A DNA stretch of 64,000 bases from assembly GCA_019359175.1 (NCBI GenBank), contig JAHHHU010000005.1, positions 124,001 through 188,000 of the forward strand. Direction: 5' to 3'. The DNA is from Phormidium tanganyikae FI6-MK23. Lineage in GTDB: Bacteria; Cyanobacteriota; Cyanobacteriia; Leptolyngbyales; Leptolyngbyaceae. The notes beneath the pieces are model-generated. The model did no database searches. It worked only from the letters and a program-made list of their open reading frames with translations, and was not told the origin of the DNA. This document shows positions 35,659 to 43,542 of this stretch, piece by piece. Each line of letters opens with the position of its first letter. The stretch's first letter is position 1. The position numbers and the translations under genes are program-made.

Positions 35659-36156
35659 TCAAAGGTCTTCATTATTTCTACGGTCTGCATAATCTTCAGA
35701 AGAGGAAGGTTCAAGCTCCCATCTACGATCGTCACGCCCTTCTAAAATTTCATTGGTATGCAGATAGTTGTAGTCACTCATCTCCAAACCCACTGCACGT
35801 CCTAGCTCATCCACAATGTCCATATCAGGAGTCATTGAAGTTCCACCAACCGATTCATCTCCAACTGCGTTAGCTTGCTCATAGTTGGCATCAATATCGC
35901 CGCCTGTTAGCTCTGGAGATGCTTCGTGAAATTCGCTTTGTCGATCGCGCATCGTTCGACCGCCGATCGTATACCCCGGCAGTTCTGCAACGCCCGTTCC
36001 GTATGACTCGGTATACTCTTGTGGGATATCGCCGTAGTCTTCTTCCGGCTCAAGATCGTCGTCTTCAACATCGCCGCCCAATTCATGCAGCGATGCCTCT
36101 AGATCTGCCTCATCAGAGATGTCTTGGTATCCTGAATTGCTTTTGCTGTAAGTCAT
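35659..36156 (-). CDS. Acidic DUF6335-like protein
   Basis: About 165 residues from the ATG at 36156 (MTYSKSNSGYQDISDEADLE); a start at 36207 would add 17 residues of poor composition. Highly acidic and Gly/Tyr-rich: DIPQEYTESYGTGVAELPGY, TGGDIDANYEQANAVGDESV, GTSMTPDMDIVDELGRAVGL and LHTNEILEGRDDRRWELEPS match a cyanobacterial family I recall as DUF6335. Function unknown; its composition suggests a hydrophilic, desiccation- or stress-type protein (inference). 15 bp from the SDR gene, so probably one operon. Confidence 0.75.
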   Translation of the reverse strand: MTYSKSNSGYQDISDEADLEASLHELGGDVEDDDLEPEEDYGDIPQEYTESYGTGVAELPGYTIGGRTMRDRQSEFHEASPELTGGDIDANYEQANAVGDESVGGTSMTPDMDIVDELGRAVGLEMSDYNYLHTNEILEGRDDRRWELEPSSSEDYADRRNNEDL

Positions 36157-36380
36157 CGTATTCTCCCGCTCTAAGGCATCGCATCTTTGTAAGTTAACGA
36201 ATTGCAATCAAAGCAGGCTCTTCACATAGAAAGTTCCTTGATCCGCCTGAAGAGAGAGATTTGCTTCTGTCATGCGAGTGAGGAGCGATCGAAAATTCTC
36301 TTCTACTGTGTAAAAAGCCTGTGAATCCGAGAACTGCAAATTTTGGGGCACGGAAGTCTAGACACAAGGGAGAAGCAGCA

Positions 36381-37478
36381 ATGGTGATGGACGCGCAGCC
36401 GAAGCGGGTTGCAATCTTAATTGAGCAAGGGGTTGAAGATGCCGAATTTCAGCTTCCCTACAATGCGCTGAAGAAAGCGGGAGCCGAAGTCGTGGTTCTC
36501 GGTTCGCGTGTGAATGAAGAATATAAAGGCAAGCAAGGCAAGCTGAATATCAAAGCAGACGCGACAACGACGGAATCGATCGCGACTGATTTTGATGCGG
36601 TGATTGTTCCAGGCGGTCAAGCACCAGACAAGATGCGGACGAACATGAAAACGGTTCAGTTCGTTGAAGATGCGCTTGAGAACGGTGTGTTAGTTGCATC
36701 GGTTTGCCACGGGCCTCAAGTGCTAATCGAAGGCGATATGTTAAATGGCGTTCGGGCGACTGGATTCCGCGCGATTCGCAAGGATATGCAGAATGCGGGT
36801 GCAGAGTTCGTTGATGAACCATTAGTGATTGATGATAATTTGCTCACCTCTCGTCGTCCGGGGGATTTGCCGATTTTCGTGACAGCAATTCTTCAGCAAT
36901 TAGATCTCAGCATTCCAGATACGACGCTGCCGCTGATTAGTGACCTCGATGCAGGTTGGTGGAAGTTAGGAGAAGAATGGGGCGGCTCTAGTAGAAGCGA
37001 AATTGTTCAAGCGTTAAATACTGCAATTCAAGGGGAGCGCTTTAGCTTAGAAACATTCCAGCACTATTCGGACAATGCCCCGGATGATGCAATGAAAGAA
37101 CTATTTCAAGAGATTTTGCAGCACAAGCACCAGCACGTTCAGCAGCTAGAATCAAGATTAGCAGTCTTCAACGAAAAGCCCTCGCTTCCAGCCGCAATCA
37201 GCAATCTTTATGCTGGAATTAAAACATTTTTCCAGAATGAGCAAACTGACGTCGAAATCTTGCGACGTGCGTTAGGCGATTTGCAAACAGGTGTGGTTGA
37301 TACATACAACCTCCGCAACAAGCTCACTGATCCGGCAACTGTTGAAATTTTGGATCAGATAGAAGTGACTTTGGCACGAGACGAGCAGCGCATTGCAAAT
37401 CTCTACAAAGACCGATTGGGCGATCGCGTTCCTCAATCTCCAAAACCCTCTAGCCGTCCTGCAACGACAGGCGCATAA
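36381..37478 (+). CDS. DJ-1/PfpI-type protein fused to a ferritin-like helical domain
   Basis: 365 residues from ATG 36381, with GGGAG 14 bases upstream. Residues about 1-175 are a DJ-1/PfpI class I glutamine-amidotransferase-like domain: VAILIEQGVEDAEFQLPYNA, the nucleophile elbow VASVCHGPQVLIEGD with reactive Cys, and a family Glu near the start. Residues about 215-350 are a four-helix bundle resembling ferritin/DUF2383-like domains: ALNTAIQGERFSLETFQHYS, ILQHKHQHVQQLESRLAV and LARDEQRIANLYKDRLG. Possibly a glyoxal or protein-repair function combined with a metal or partner binding domain. Substrate not known. Confidence 0.85.
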   Translation: MVMDAQPKRVAILIEQGVEDAEFQLPYNALKKAGAEVVVLGSRVNEEYKGKQGKLNIKADATTTESIATDFDAVIVPGGQAPDKMRTNMKTVQFVEDALENGVLVASVCHGPQVLIEGDMLNGVRATGFRAIRKDMQNAGAEFVDEPLVIDDNLLTSRRPGDLPIFVTAILQQLDLSIPDTTLPLISDLDAGWWKLGEEWGGSSRSEIVQALNTAIQGERFSLETFQHYSDNAPDDAMKELFQEILQHKHQHVQQLESRLAVFNEKPSLPAAISNLYAGIKTFFQNEQTDVEILRRALGDLQTGVVDTYNLRNKLTDPATVEILDQIEVTLARDEQRIANLYKDRLGDRVPQSPKPSSRPATTGA

Positions 37479-37487
37479 GTTCTCCAT

Positions 37488-37521
37488 CAGAAGTCGAAGG
37501 TTCCGTGACTTTCGACTTCTG
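37488..37521. terminator. 11-bp hairpin between DJ-1 fusion and SRPBCC genes
   Basis: CAGAAGTCGAA at 37488-37498 pairs with TTCGACTTCTG at 37511-37521, 9 bp after the stop codon. The following T content is low, so it may be an attenuator or mRNA-protecting hairpin between two co-oriented genes. Confidence 0.5.
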
Positions 37522-37546
37522 AGTTTCAACCCTAACGTGAGTCCCT

Positions 37547-38260
37547 ATGGAAACTGAATCAGACAAAACTATCAACTCTTCTGAAGCGCAACCGCAATCG
37601 ATCACCGATACCGAAAAATGGGCCTCGATCGTCAGTGGTAGCGCAATGGTGCTATTTGGATTGCAGAAGCGATCGCTTCGAGGTGTCCTAACCGCGCTTG
37701 CAGGTGGAAGTCTTGCTTATCATGGCGCAACGGCTGAAAAAAGCTTAACCGACAAGGTTAGCGAGGCGGTTGGATTGGATAAAGCGCTGAAGGTTGAAAA
37801 GACCGTTACGATCGACCGACCCGCTGAAGAGCTTTATAACTATTGGCATAACTTCGAGAACCTACCGACCTTCATGAAGCACGTTAAATCTGTGACGGTG
37901 AGCGAAGGCGGAAAGCGATCTCATTGGGTCGCAAACGCGCCTTTAGGTCAAGAAGTCGAATGGGATGCAGAAGTGATCAAAGACGAGCCGAATCGATTGA
38001 TTGCTTGGGCATCGATTGAAGGTGCGGATGTTGATAATTCGGGATTTGTGCGGTTTAGTCCTGCACCGGGCGATCGCGGAACTGAAGTGAAAGTAGTGAT
38101 GGAATACGAAATCGCAGGCGGCAGACTTACGGCAGCTTTAGCAAAACTGTTTGGTGAAGAACCAGAACAGCAGGTTGGAGACGAACTTCGCCGCTTTAAG
38201 CAACTGATGGAAGCAGGCGAAATTGCGACTACTGAAGGACAACCTCGCTGTCACGGATAG
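37547..38260 (+). CDS. SRPBCC (cyclase/dehydrase-like) membrane-linked protein
   Basis: 237 residues. Residues about 25-65 (WASIVSGSAMVLFGLQKRSL and RGVLTALAGGSLAYHGA) form one or two short membrane-like helices (DUF2892-like). Residues 85-230 form a START-like SRPBCC pocket: VEKTVTIDRPAEELYNYWHN, LPTFMKHVKSVTV, RLIAWASIEGADVDNSGFVR and LFGEEPEQQVGDELRRFKQL. Similar two-part proteins recur next to zinc dehydrogenases and stress genes in bacteria. Likely binds a hydrophobic ligand; none identified. Confidence 0.82.
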   Translation: METESDKTINSSEAQPQSITDTEKWASIVSGSAMVLFGLQKRSLRGVLTALAGGSLAYHGATAEKSLTDKVSEAVGLDKALKVEKTVTIDRPAEELYNYWHNFENLPTFMKHVKSVTVSEGGKRSHWVANAPLGQEVEWDAEVIKDEPNRLIAWASIEGADVDNSGFVRFSPAPGDRGTEVKVVMEYEIAGGRLTAALAKLFGEEPEQQVGDELRRFKQLMEAGEIATTEGQPRCHG

Positions 38261-38279
38261 TTCTCTAAATCAACATAGT

Positions 38280-38415
38280 CTGCTTCGTTATTCAATGCGG
38301 GAAGCCCCCCTAAATCCCCCACTCGTGGGGGACTTCAAGCCAAGAAGATTCCAATTTTCTAAGTCCCCCACGAGTGGGGGACTTAGGGGGCAGAAGCTGA
38401 TGGCAACGCAGTGAA
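38280..38415. repeat. Palindromic repeat element, intergenic copy 3
   Basis: Two hairpin halves, here with ACTCGTGGGG/CCCCACGAGT variation in both, showing compensatory change that keeps pairing. Ends with GCAGAAGCTGATGGCAACGC. It lies between the SRPBCC gene and the first zinc dehydrogenase, both rightward. Confidence 0.85.
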
Positions 38416-38454
38416 AATCCATGTCTCTCTGTTCACTTATACAAGTAATCAACA

Positions 38455-39624
38455 ATGAAAGCTGTCTGCTGGCATGGCGCGAATGATGTCCGCGTCGATA
38501 ATGTTCCTGATCCAACCATTCTGAATCCGAGAGATGCCATTCTCAAAGTGACAGCAACCACGATCTGCGGATCAGATTTGCACATCTATGATGGTTACAT
38601 TCCCTCAATGCAACCCGGCGACATCATCGGGCACGAATTCATGGGGGAAATCGTGGATATCGGGCGCGAAGTCAGAAAGCTGAAAAAAGGCGATCGCGTT
38701 GTTGTCTCCTCGATCATTGGTTGTGGTCAGTGTCATTACTGTTCTCACCACCAATGGTCGCTCTGTGACAACTCGAATCCGGGGGGCGCACTCCAAGAAC
38801 CTTTGTTTGGATATAGCACTGCTGCGATTTTTGGATACTCACATCTGTTCGGTGGATATGCAGGCGCACAAGCTGAATATGTCCGCATTCCATTCGCAGA
38901 TCATGGCTGTGTCAAAGTCCCTGATGGTATGACCGATGAGCAAGCATTACCCATTTCTGATGCTTTCCCAACTGGATATATGGGTGCGGATCTGTGTGAT
39001 ATCAAGCCTGGAGATGTGATCGCGGTTTGGGGATGCGGCCCAGTTGGATTGTTTGCGATCCGAAGCGCATATCTATTAGGTGCAGAGAAAGTGATTGCAA
39101 TCGATCGCTTTCCCGAACGTTTAGCAATGGCAAAAACTCAGTGCGGCGCGGAAGTCATTAACTATGAAGAAGTGGATGCGGGTGATGCCTTGAAAGAAAT
39201 GACGGGCGGACGTGGCCCGGATGCCTGTATCGATGCAGTCGGACTTGAAGCGCACGGAACCGGACTGATGGGACTGTACGACGAAGTGAAGCAGAGCGTT
39301 CGACTCGAAACCGATCGACCTCATATTCTGCGACAGATGATTGTTGCCTGTCGCAAAGGTGGCGTGATTTCGGTGATGGGTGTGTACAGCGGATTCATCG
39401 ATAAGCTGCCGATGGGAGCTGCCTTTAACAAAGGGCTGACTTTCAAAATGGGACAAATGCACGGACAGCGCTATATGCCCAAATTGATTGATCACGTTCT
39501 CAAAGGTGACATTGATCCCGCGTTTGCTTTCTCTCATCATATGCCGCTGACTGAAGCAAAGCAGGCTTACGAAATGTTCAAACACAAAACCGATAAATGT
39601 ATCAAAGTTCTACTGAGACCTTAA
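38455..39624 (+). CDS. Zinc-dependent alcohol dehydrogenase family protein, copy 1
   Basis: 389 residues. Catalytic zinc ligands in TTICGSDLHIYDG and IIGHEFMGEI; a structural-zinc-type Cys cluster in SSIIGCGQCHYCSHHQWSLC; and the NAD-binding [20 protein letters not shown]. It resembles the glutathione-independent formaldehyde dehydrogenase branch. It is strongly similar to the gene at 40107 over the whole length. The substrate is unknown. It is separated from the second copy by one exported protein gene in the same direction. Confidence 0.88.
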   Translation: MKAVCWHGANDVRVDNVPDPTILNPRDAILKVTATTICGSDLHIYDGYIPSMQPGDIIGHEFMGEIVDIGREVRKLKKGDRVVVSSIIGCGQCHYCSHHQWSLCDNSNPGGALQEPLFGYSTAAIFGYSHLFGGYAGAQAEYVRIPFADHGCVKVPDGMTDEQALPISDAFPTGYMGADLCDIKPGDVIAVWGCGPVGLFAIRSAYLLGAEKVIAIDRFPERLAMAKTQCGAEVINYEEVDAGDALKEMTGGRGPDACIDAVGLEAHGTGLMGLYDEVKQSVRLETDRPHILRQMIVACRKGGVISVMGVYSGFIDKLPMGAAFNKGLTFKMGQMHGQRYMPKLIDHVLKGDIDPAFAFSHHMPLTEAKQAYEMFKHKTDKCIKVLLRP

Positions 39625-39626
39625 CT

Positions 39627-40106
39627 ATGAAAAACCTACGCAAGATTTTCTCATCGCTTATTCTGAGCGTTGTTCTATCCTTCACTCTATTCTTTACCAA
39701 TACTGCGATTGCTGCAATCACGCCCGATGAAGCGAAAGGCATCATGAGTGACTCTAGTAGTATGCAGGAAGCTGGACAAAAGCTGAGAGAAGCTGATTCT
39801 TCGGAAAAGCTGCGGAATCATGAAACACTGAACACGAAAAAAGAAGTCCGCGATCGCAAAAATCAACCTGCGATCGATACCAAAGGTAACACTGATCCAG
39901 TCCAAGAAGTCAAAGAAGACCTCAAAGGCATCGCTGAGAATGTCAAAGAAAAACTCAACCTAGATGAGCCACTTGCTCCTTCGACCAAGGAGTTTCTCGG
40001 TAAGCGCCAAGAAACCGCTGAACCTAACGGAAAGATTCTAGTAAAGGAAGAACCTGGATTCTATCAGCGCAACCGTCAAACCAGAGTTTTTGAAGAGGAG
40101 AAATAA
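39627..40106 (+). CDS. Exported helical, highly charged protein between two dehydrogenases
   Basis: 159 residues from the ATG at 39627, 2 bp after the dehydrogenase stop. A signal peptide with AIA-AI cleavage site (FSSLILSVVLSFTLFFTNTA) is followed by a Lys/Glu-rich, Cys-free chain (MQEAGQKLREADSSEKLRNH, then KEDLKGIAENVKEKLNLDEP) with low complexity and no known domain. It ends directly at the start of the second dehydrogenase gene. A periplasmic or lumen hydrophilic stress protein is a guess; the signal peptide and tight spacing are what is seen. Confidence 0.75.
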   Translation: MKNLRKIFSSLILSVVLSFTLFFTNTAIAAITPDEAKGIMSDSSSMQEAGQKLREADSSEKLRNHETLNTKKEVRDRKNQPAIDTKGNTDPVQEVKEDLKGIAENVKEKLNLDEPLAPSTKEFLGKRQETAEPNGKILVKEEPGFYQRNRQTRVFEEEK

Positions 40107-41276
40107 ATGAGAGCTTTGTGCTGGCACAATGCGTTAGATGTCCGAGTCGATACGGTTCCTGATCCAAAGATTTTGAATCCGCGTGATGCGATCGTCAAAA
40201 TCACATCGACCGCGATCTGTGGTTCTGACCTCCACCTTTACGATGGCTTCATTCCCACGGTGCAATCCGGTGATATTCTCGGTCACGAATTCATGGGCGA
40301 GGTTGTGGAACTCGGGCCCTCGGTGAAAAACCTCAAAATCGGCGATCGTGTTGTTGTTCCTTTCACGATTTCTTGCGGCAATTGCTATTTCTGCAAAACC
40401 GATCTTTGGTCGCTGTGCGATAACTCGAATCCGAATGCTTCGCTGATTGAACCGCTATACGGACATTCTCCGGCGGGATTGTTTGGCTATTCGCACTTCT
40501 TTGGCGGGTATGCAGGCGGACAAGCAGAGTATGCTCGTGTGCCGTTTGCAGATACCGGATTGTTCAAGATTCCGCCTGAGCTGACGGATGAACAGGTCTT
40601 GTTCTTGACTGACATTTTCCCGACTGGATACATGGCAGCAGAACATTGTGATATCAAGCCGGGGCATACGATAGCGGTTTGGGGCTGCGGACCAGTTGGA
40701 CAGTTTGCGATCAAGAGTGCTTTCTTACTGGGTGCAGAGCGGGTGATTGCTATCGATCGCGTTCCCGAACGGTTAGAAATGGCAAAAACTCAGTGCGGTG
40801 CAGAAGTGCTGAACTATGAGGAAGTGGATGTCGGGGATGCGCTCAAAGAAATGACAGGTGGACGCGGGCCGGATTCTGTGATCGATGCTGTCGGTTTGGA
40901 ATCGCACGGAGCAAACATCGAGTATTGGGCGGATAAAGTGAAGCAAGCGGCTCGATTGGAAACCGATCGACCGATCGCACTTCGCCAAACGATCGTCGCT
41001 TGTAGTAAGGGCGGAACGGTTTCGGTTCCGGGTGTGTATGGTGGTTTTCTCGACAAGATTCCGATGGGAGCCGCGTTCAACAAAGGCTTAACGTTCAAAA
41101 TGGGTCAAACCCATGTGCATCGTTATCTTAAGCCTTTGATCGAACACATTCAGCGCGGTGACATTGATCCATCTTTTGTAATCACCCACACAATGCCTCT
41201 AGAACAGGCTCCGCACGGTTATGAGATCTTCAAGCAGAAGAAAGATAACTGTATCAAAGTGGTGCTGAAACCGTGA
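40107..41276 (+). CDS. Zinc-dependent alcohol dehydrogenase family protein, copy 2
   Basis: 389 residues, the same length as copy 1. Zinc ligands in [14 protein letters not shown] and [11 protein letters not shown], Cys cluster in [23 protein letters not shown]-binding [20 protein letters not shown]. Differences concentrate around 110-150 and the segment after the Rossmann fold, so substrates may differ. The start is the ATG immediately following the exported-protein stop codon. Tandem duplication of an older gene is the simplest origin. Confidence 0.88.
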   Translation: MRALCWHNALDVRVDTVPDPKILNPRDAIVKITSTAICGSDLHLYDGFIPTVQSGDILGHEFMGEVVELGPSVKNLKIGDRVVVPFTISCGNCYFCKTDLWSLCDNSNPNASLIEPLYGHSPAGLFGYSHFFGGYAGGQAEYARVPFADTGLFKIPPELTDEQVLFLTDIFPTGYMAAEHCDIKPGHTIAVWGCGPVGQFAIKSAFLLGAERVIAIDRVPERLEMAKTQCGAEVLNYEEVDVGDALKEMTGGRGPDSVIDAVGLESHGANIEYWADKVKQAARLETDRPIALRQTIVACSKGGTVSVPGVYGGFLDKIPMGAAFNKGLTFKMGQTHVHRYLKPLIEHIQRGDIDPSFVITHTMPLEQAPHGYEIFKQKKDNCIKVVLKP

Positions 41277-41278
41277 AT

Positions 41279-41656
41279 TTAATTCGTTGCGCTTCGCATT
41301 AACAGATAATCCACCACACTTAATATCTCAGATGGGGGGCAGGGCTTAGTCATATAAGCATCTGCCCCTTGTTTCATACCCCAATATCGATCGAAGTCTT
41401 CGCCTTTGATTGAACAAATCATCACAGGAATATCTTGACTACGCGGATCGCTTTTGATCCAGCGACAAAGCTCATAGCCATTCATACGCGGCATCACCAC
41501 ATCCGTAATCACCAAATCGGGCGGATGTTTCTGAATGAGAGAGATTGCATCTACACCGTCATTTGCCACAGCAACATCAAACCCGCGATGTCGTAGCTCG
41601 GTTGAAATGAGTTCTCGGACAACAGCACTATCATCGACCACTAAAACCCAGCTCAT
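41279..41656 (-). CDS. Single-domain response regulator (PilH/PatA-type receiver)
   Basis: 125 residues from ATG 41656 (MSWVLVVDDSAVVRELISTE); the earlier start would add 14 unconserved residues. Acidic pair VVDD, phospho-accepting Asp in DLVITDVVMPRMNGYELC, and Lys in AYMTKPCPPSEIL are present; the Thr/Ser position is Ser (ICSIKGE). No output domain. It is the tail-to-tail neighbour of the dehydrogenase operon and has no nearby kinase, so it is an orphan receiver. Similar to pilus-related PilH by pattern only. Confidence 0.82.
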   Translation of the reverse strand: MSWVLVVDDSAVVRELISTELRHRGFDVAVANDGVDAISLIQKHPPDLVITDVVMPRMNGYELCRWIKSDPRSQDIPVMICSIKGEDFDRYWGMKQGADAYMTKPCPPSEILSVVDYLLMRSATN

Positions 41657-41753
41657 AGTGATTCCTACATTTAATTGGTATCTACCCTTACCTTTCAATT
41701 ATTCATCGGTAAGGTAGAATTTCCAAGAGAAATGTGTGAAGAGACGATGAATT

Positions 41754-43469
41754 CTAAAAGCTATACCCAACGCTAAAGTAAAAGGCTTTGTCTTGAGCAT
41801 TGTTTCCTTGATCACTCAATCTCGAAAACGGAATTGCATAATCTGCGCGAAGCTGTAATCCTGGAGTTGGCTCCAAAATCACACCCAGTCCACCCCCCGC
41901 TAAAAACCGCTGATTCGGTAGCACATTCGGATTGTTCGATCGATTCCAAATCGTTCCCGCATCGATGAAGGGTGCGAATTGCAGAACAGGTGCGCCCGTT
42001 GGATTGCGTTGAACTGTGATTCGATCTTCGATCGACAATCGAAATCCGTTATCGCCCGATCGCGCATTTTGCCGATAGCCGCGAACCGATTGCCCACCGC
42101 CGATCACAAACTGCTGAGACGGTAACAAACTATCCGGTGTCAGTTGAAAATCAGCTTGAAGAATCAATAGATGATCATTTCCCAATCGCTGAACCCGTTG
42201 AAGTTGTCCAAGCCAGCTAAAAAAGCGACCATCAGGAACGGGTGAATCGTTGGTCGTGGCATTGAAAAGATTCAAACCGAGACTAAACTGCGATCGAGCA
42301 ACCCAAGCCCCTTGCGTATCGCGCCGAACATAGTCTTGACCAAACTTTAGAATGCGAGTGCGAGTATTGCCATCAATATCTGCCCCAATGCCAAACGGAA
42401 ACGGCGTATCTTGAAATAGGAATGTTTGACCATTCTGCATTGCAAACGAGATCGACAATGCAAACTCTTCACGAGTGGTACGAATCAAAGGCTGACGATA
42501 GCTCAGTTCATACAAATCCGTTTCACTACGAATGCCAAAGTCCGCAAACTGCGGCTCGATAATTTTGCTGCGGCTCGGTGACACGCGCAGTTGTACCGCC
42601 CCATTCATTGCATTCACTGGAATGCGATAGTTAAAGTCAAACGAATTTGATCCGCCTTGAGTCGATCGATAGTACAACGCGCTAATTTCATCACCCAGTC
42701 CCGTGAGATTGCGATAGTTCAACACTGTGCCGATTCGCTCTGATCCGACACTCGGCGGCGATAAGTTATCTGCTCCCACAAATCCGCTGAATTGTTTTGC
42801 TTCCCGGACTCTGAGCGTAAGAATACTTTGTCCGATCCCGTTTCCCGCTTTAAGACTTGCTTCTACTGAATCAAACAATGGATCAGCTTTTAACAGTCTG
42901 AGTTGATCCTCTAAGTTGTCTTTGTTGAGCGGGGTAGAAGTTCCAAGTTTAATGCGATCGCGGACATACGATTCTCGTAATCGTTGCAATCCTTGAATTT
43001 CGATCTTCTCGACCGACCCTTCAATCACTCGAATTTGTACCACGCCATCCGCGATCGCTTGGTCAACAAGAACTGCTCTAGAAGTAATGTAGCCACGATT
43101 GAGATAAAGCTGAGTCATCGAATCCGCAACATTCTGAAGCTGCTTCAATGTCACGGATTGACCTTCGATCGACTGCGTAATTTTCTGAATTTCAGCAGGT
43201 TTGAAAACTGTATTGCCAATGATCTCAATTTTACGAACCGGAATTGTGATTGTCGAAGGATTTGGCTTTGGTGTTTCTGATGGCGTTGGAGTTAATGCTG
43301 GTGGATCGGTTGGAAGAGGTTGCGGAGTTGGAATCGGTTGGGGAAAGCGATCGACATTCGGATTCGGGCGAAGTAGCTGAGATTTTGAATTGCTCAAGGC
43401 AGGAGAAACCAGACTCAAAGCAAGAATGCTTAGAAGAACGCTAGACAGAAAAGACTCACACCGCAACAT
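41754..43469 (-). CDS. Two-partner secretion outer-membrane transporter (TpsB, ShlB/FhaC/HecB type)
   Basis: 571 residues from ATG 43469, since translation from 43709 would begin inside tpsA. A signal peptide (SSVLLSILALSLVSPALS) and a Pro-rich linker are followed by POTRA domains about 75-225 (IEIIGNTVFKPAEIQKITQS, RVIEGSVEKIEIQGLQRLRE) and a beta-barrel ending FYFSVGYSF with the terminal Phe. It should secrete the adhesin encoded 73 bp upstream. The motif GGGQSVRGYRQN marks the barrel's conserved loop. Genes are co-directional and likely co-transcribed. Confidence 0.92.
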   Translation of the reverse strand: MLRCESFLSSVLLSILALSLVSPALSNSKSQLLRPNPNVDRFPQPIPTPQPLPTDPPALTPTPSETPKPNPSTITIPVRKIEIIGNTVFKPAEIQKITQSIEGQSVTLKQLQNVADSMTQLYLNRGYITSRAVLVDQAIADGVVQIRVIEGSVEKIEIQGLQRLRESYVRDRIKLGTSTPLNKDNLEDQLRLLKADPLFDSVEASLKAGNGIGQSILTLRVREAKQFSGFVGADNLSPPSVGSERIGTVLNYRNLTGLGDEISALYYRSTQGGSNSFDFNYRIPVNAMNGAVQLRVSPSRSKIIEPQFADFGIRSETDLYELSYRQPLIRTTREEFALSISFAMQNGQTFLFQDTPFPFGIGADIDGNTRTRILKFGQDYVRRDTQGAWVARSQFSLGLNLFNATTNDSPVPDGRFFSWLGQLQRVQRLGNDHLLILQADFQLTPDSLLPSQQFVIGGGQSVRGYRQNARSGDNGFRLSIEDRITVQRNPTGAPVLQFAPFIDAGTIWNRSNNPNVLPNQRFLAGGGLGVILEPTPGLQLRADYAIPFSRLSDQGNNAQDKAFYFSVGYSF

Positions 43470-43542
43470 AAAAACCTTTAGATTGAGAGGGGCTATCAAC
43501 GAATCGGGTACTACAGAATACTCGAATGAGAATAAAATCAAA

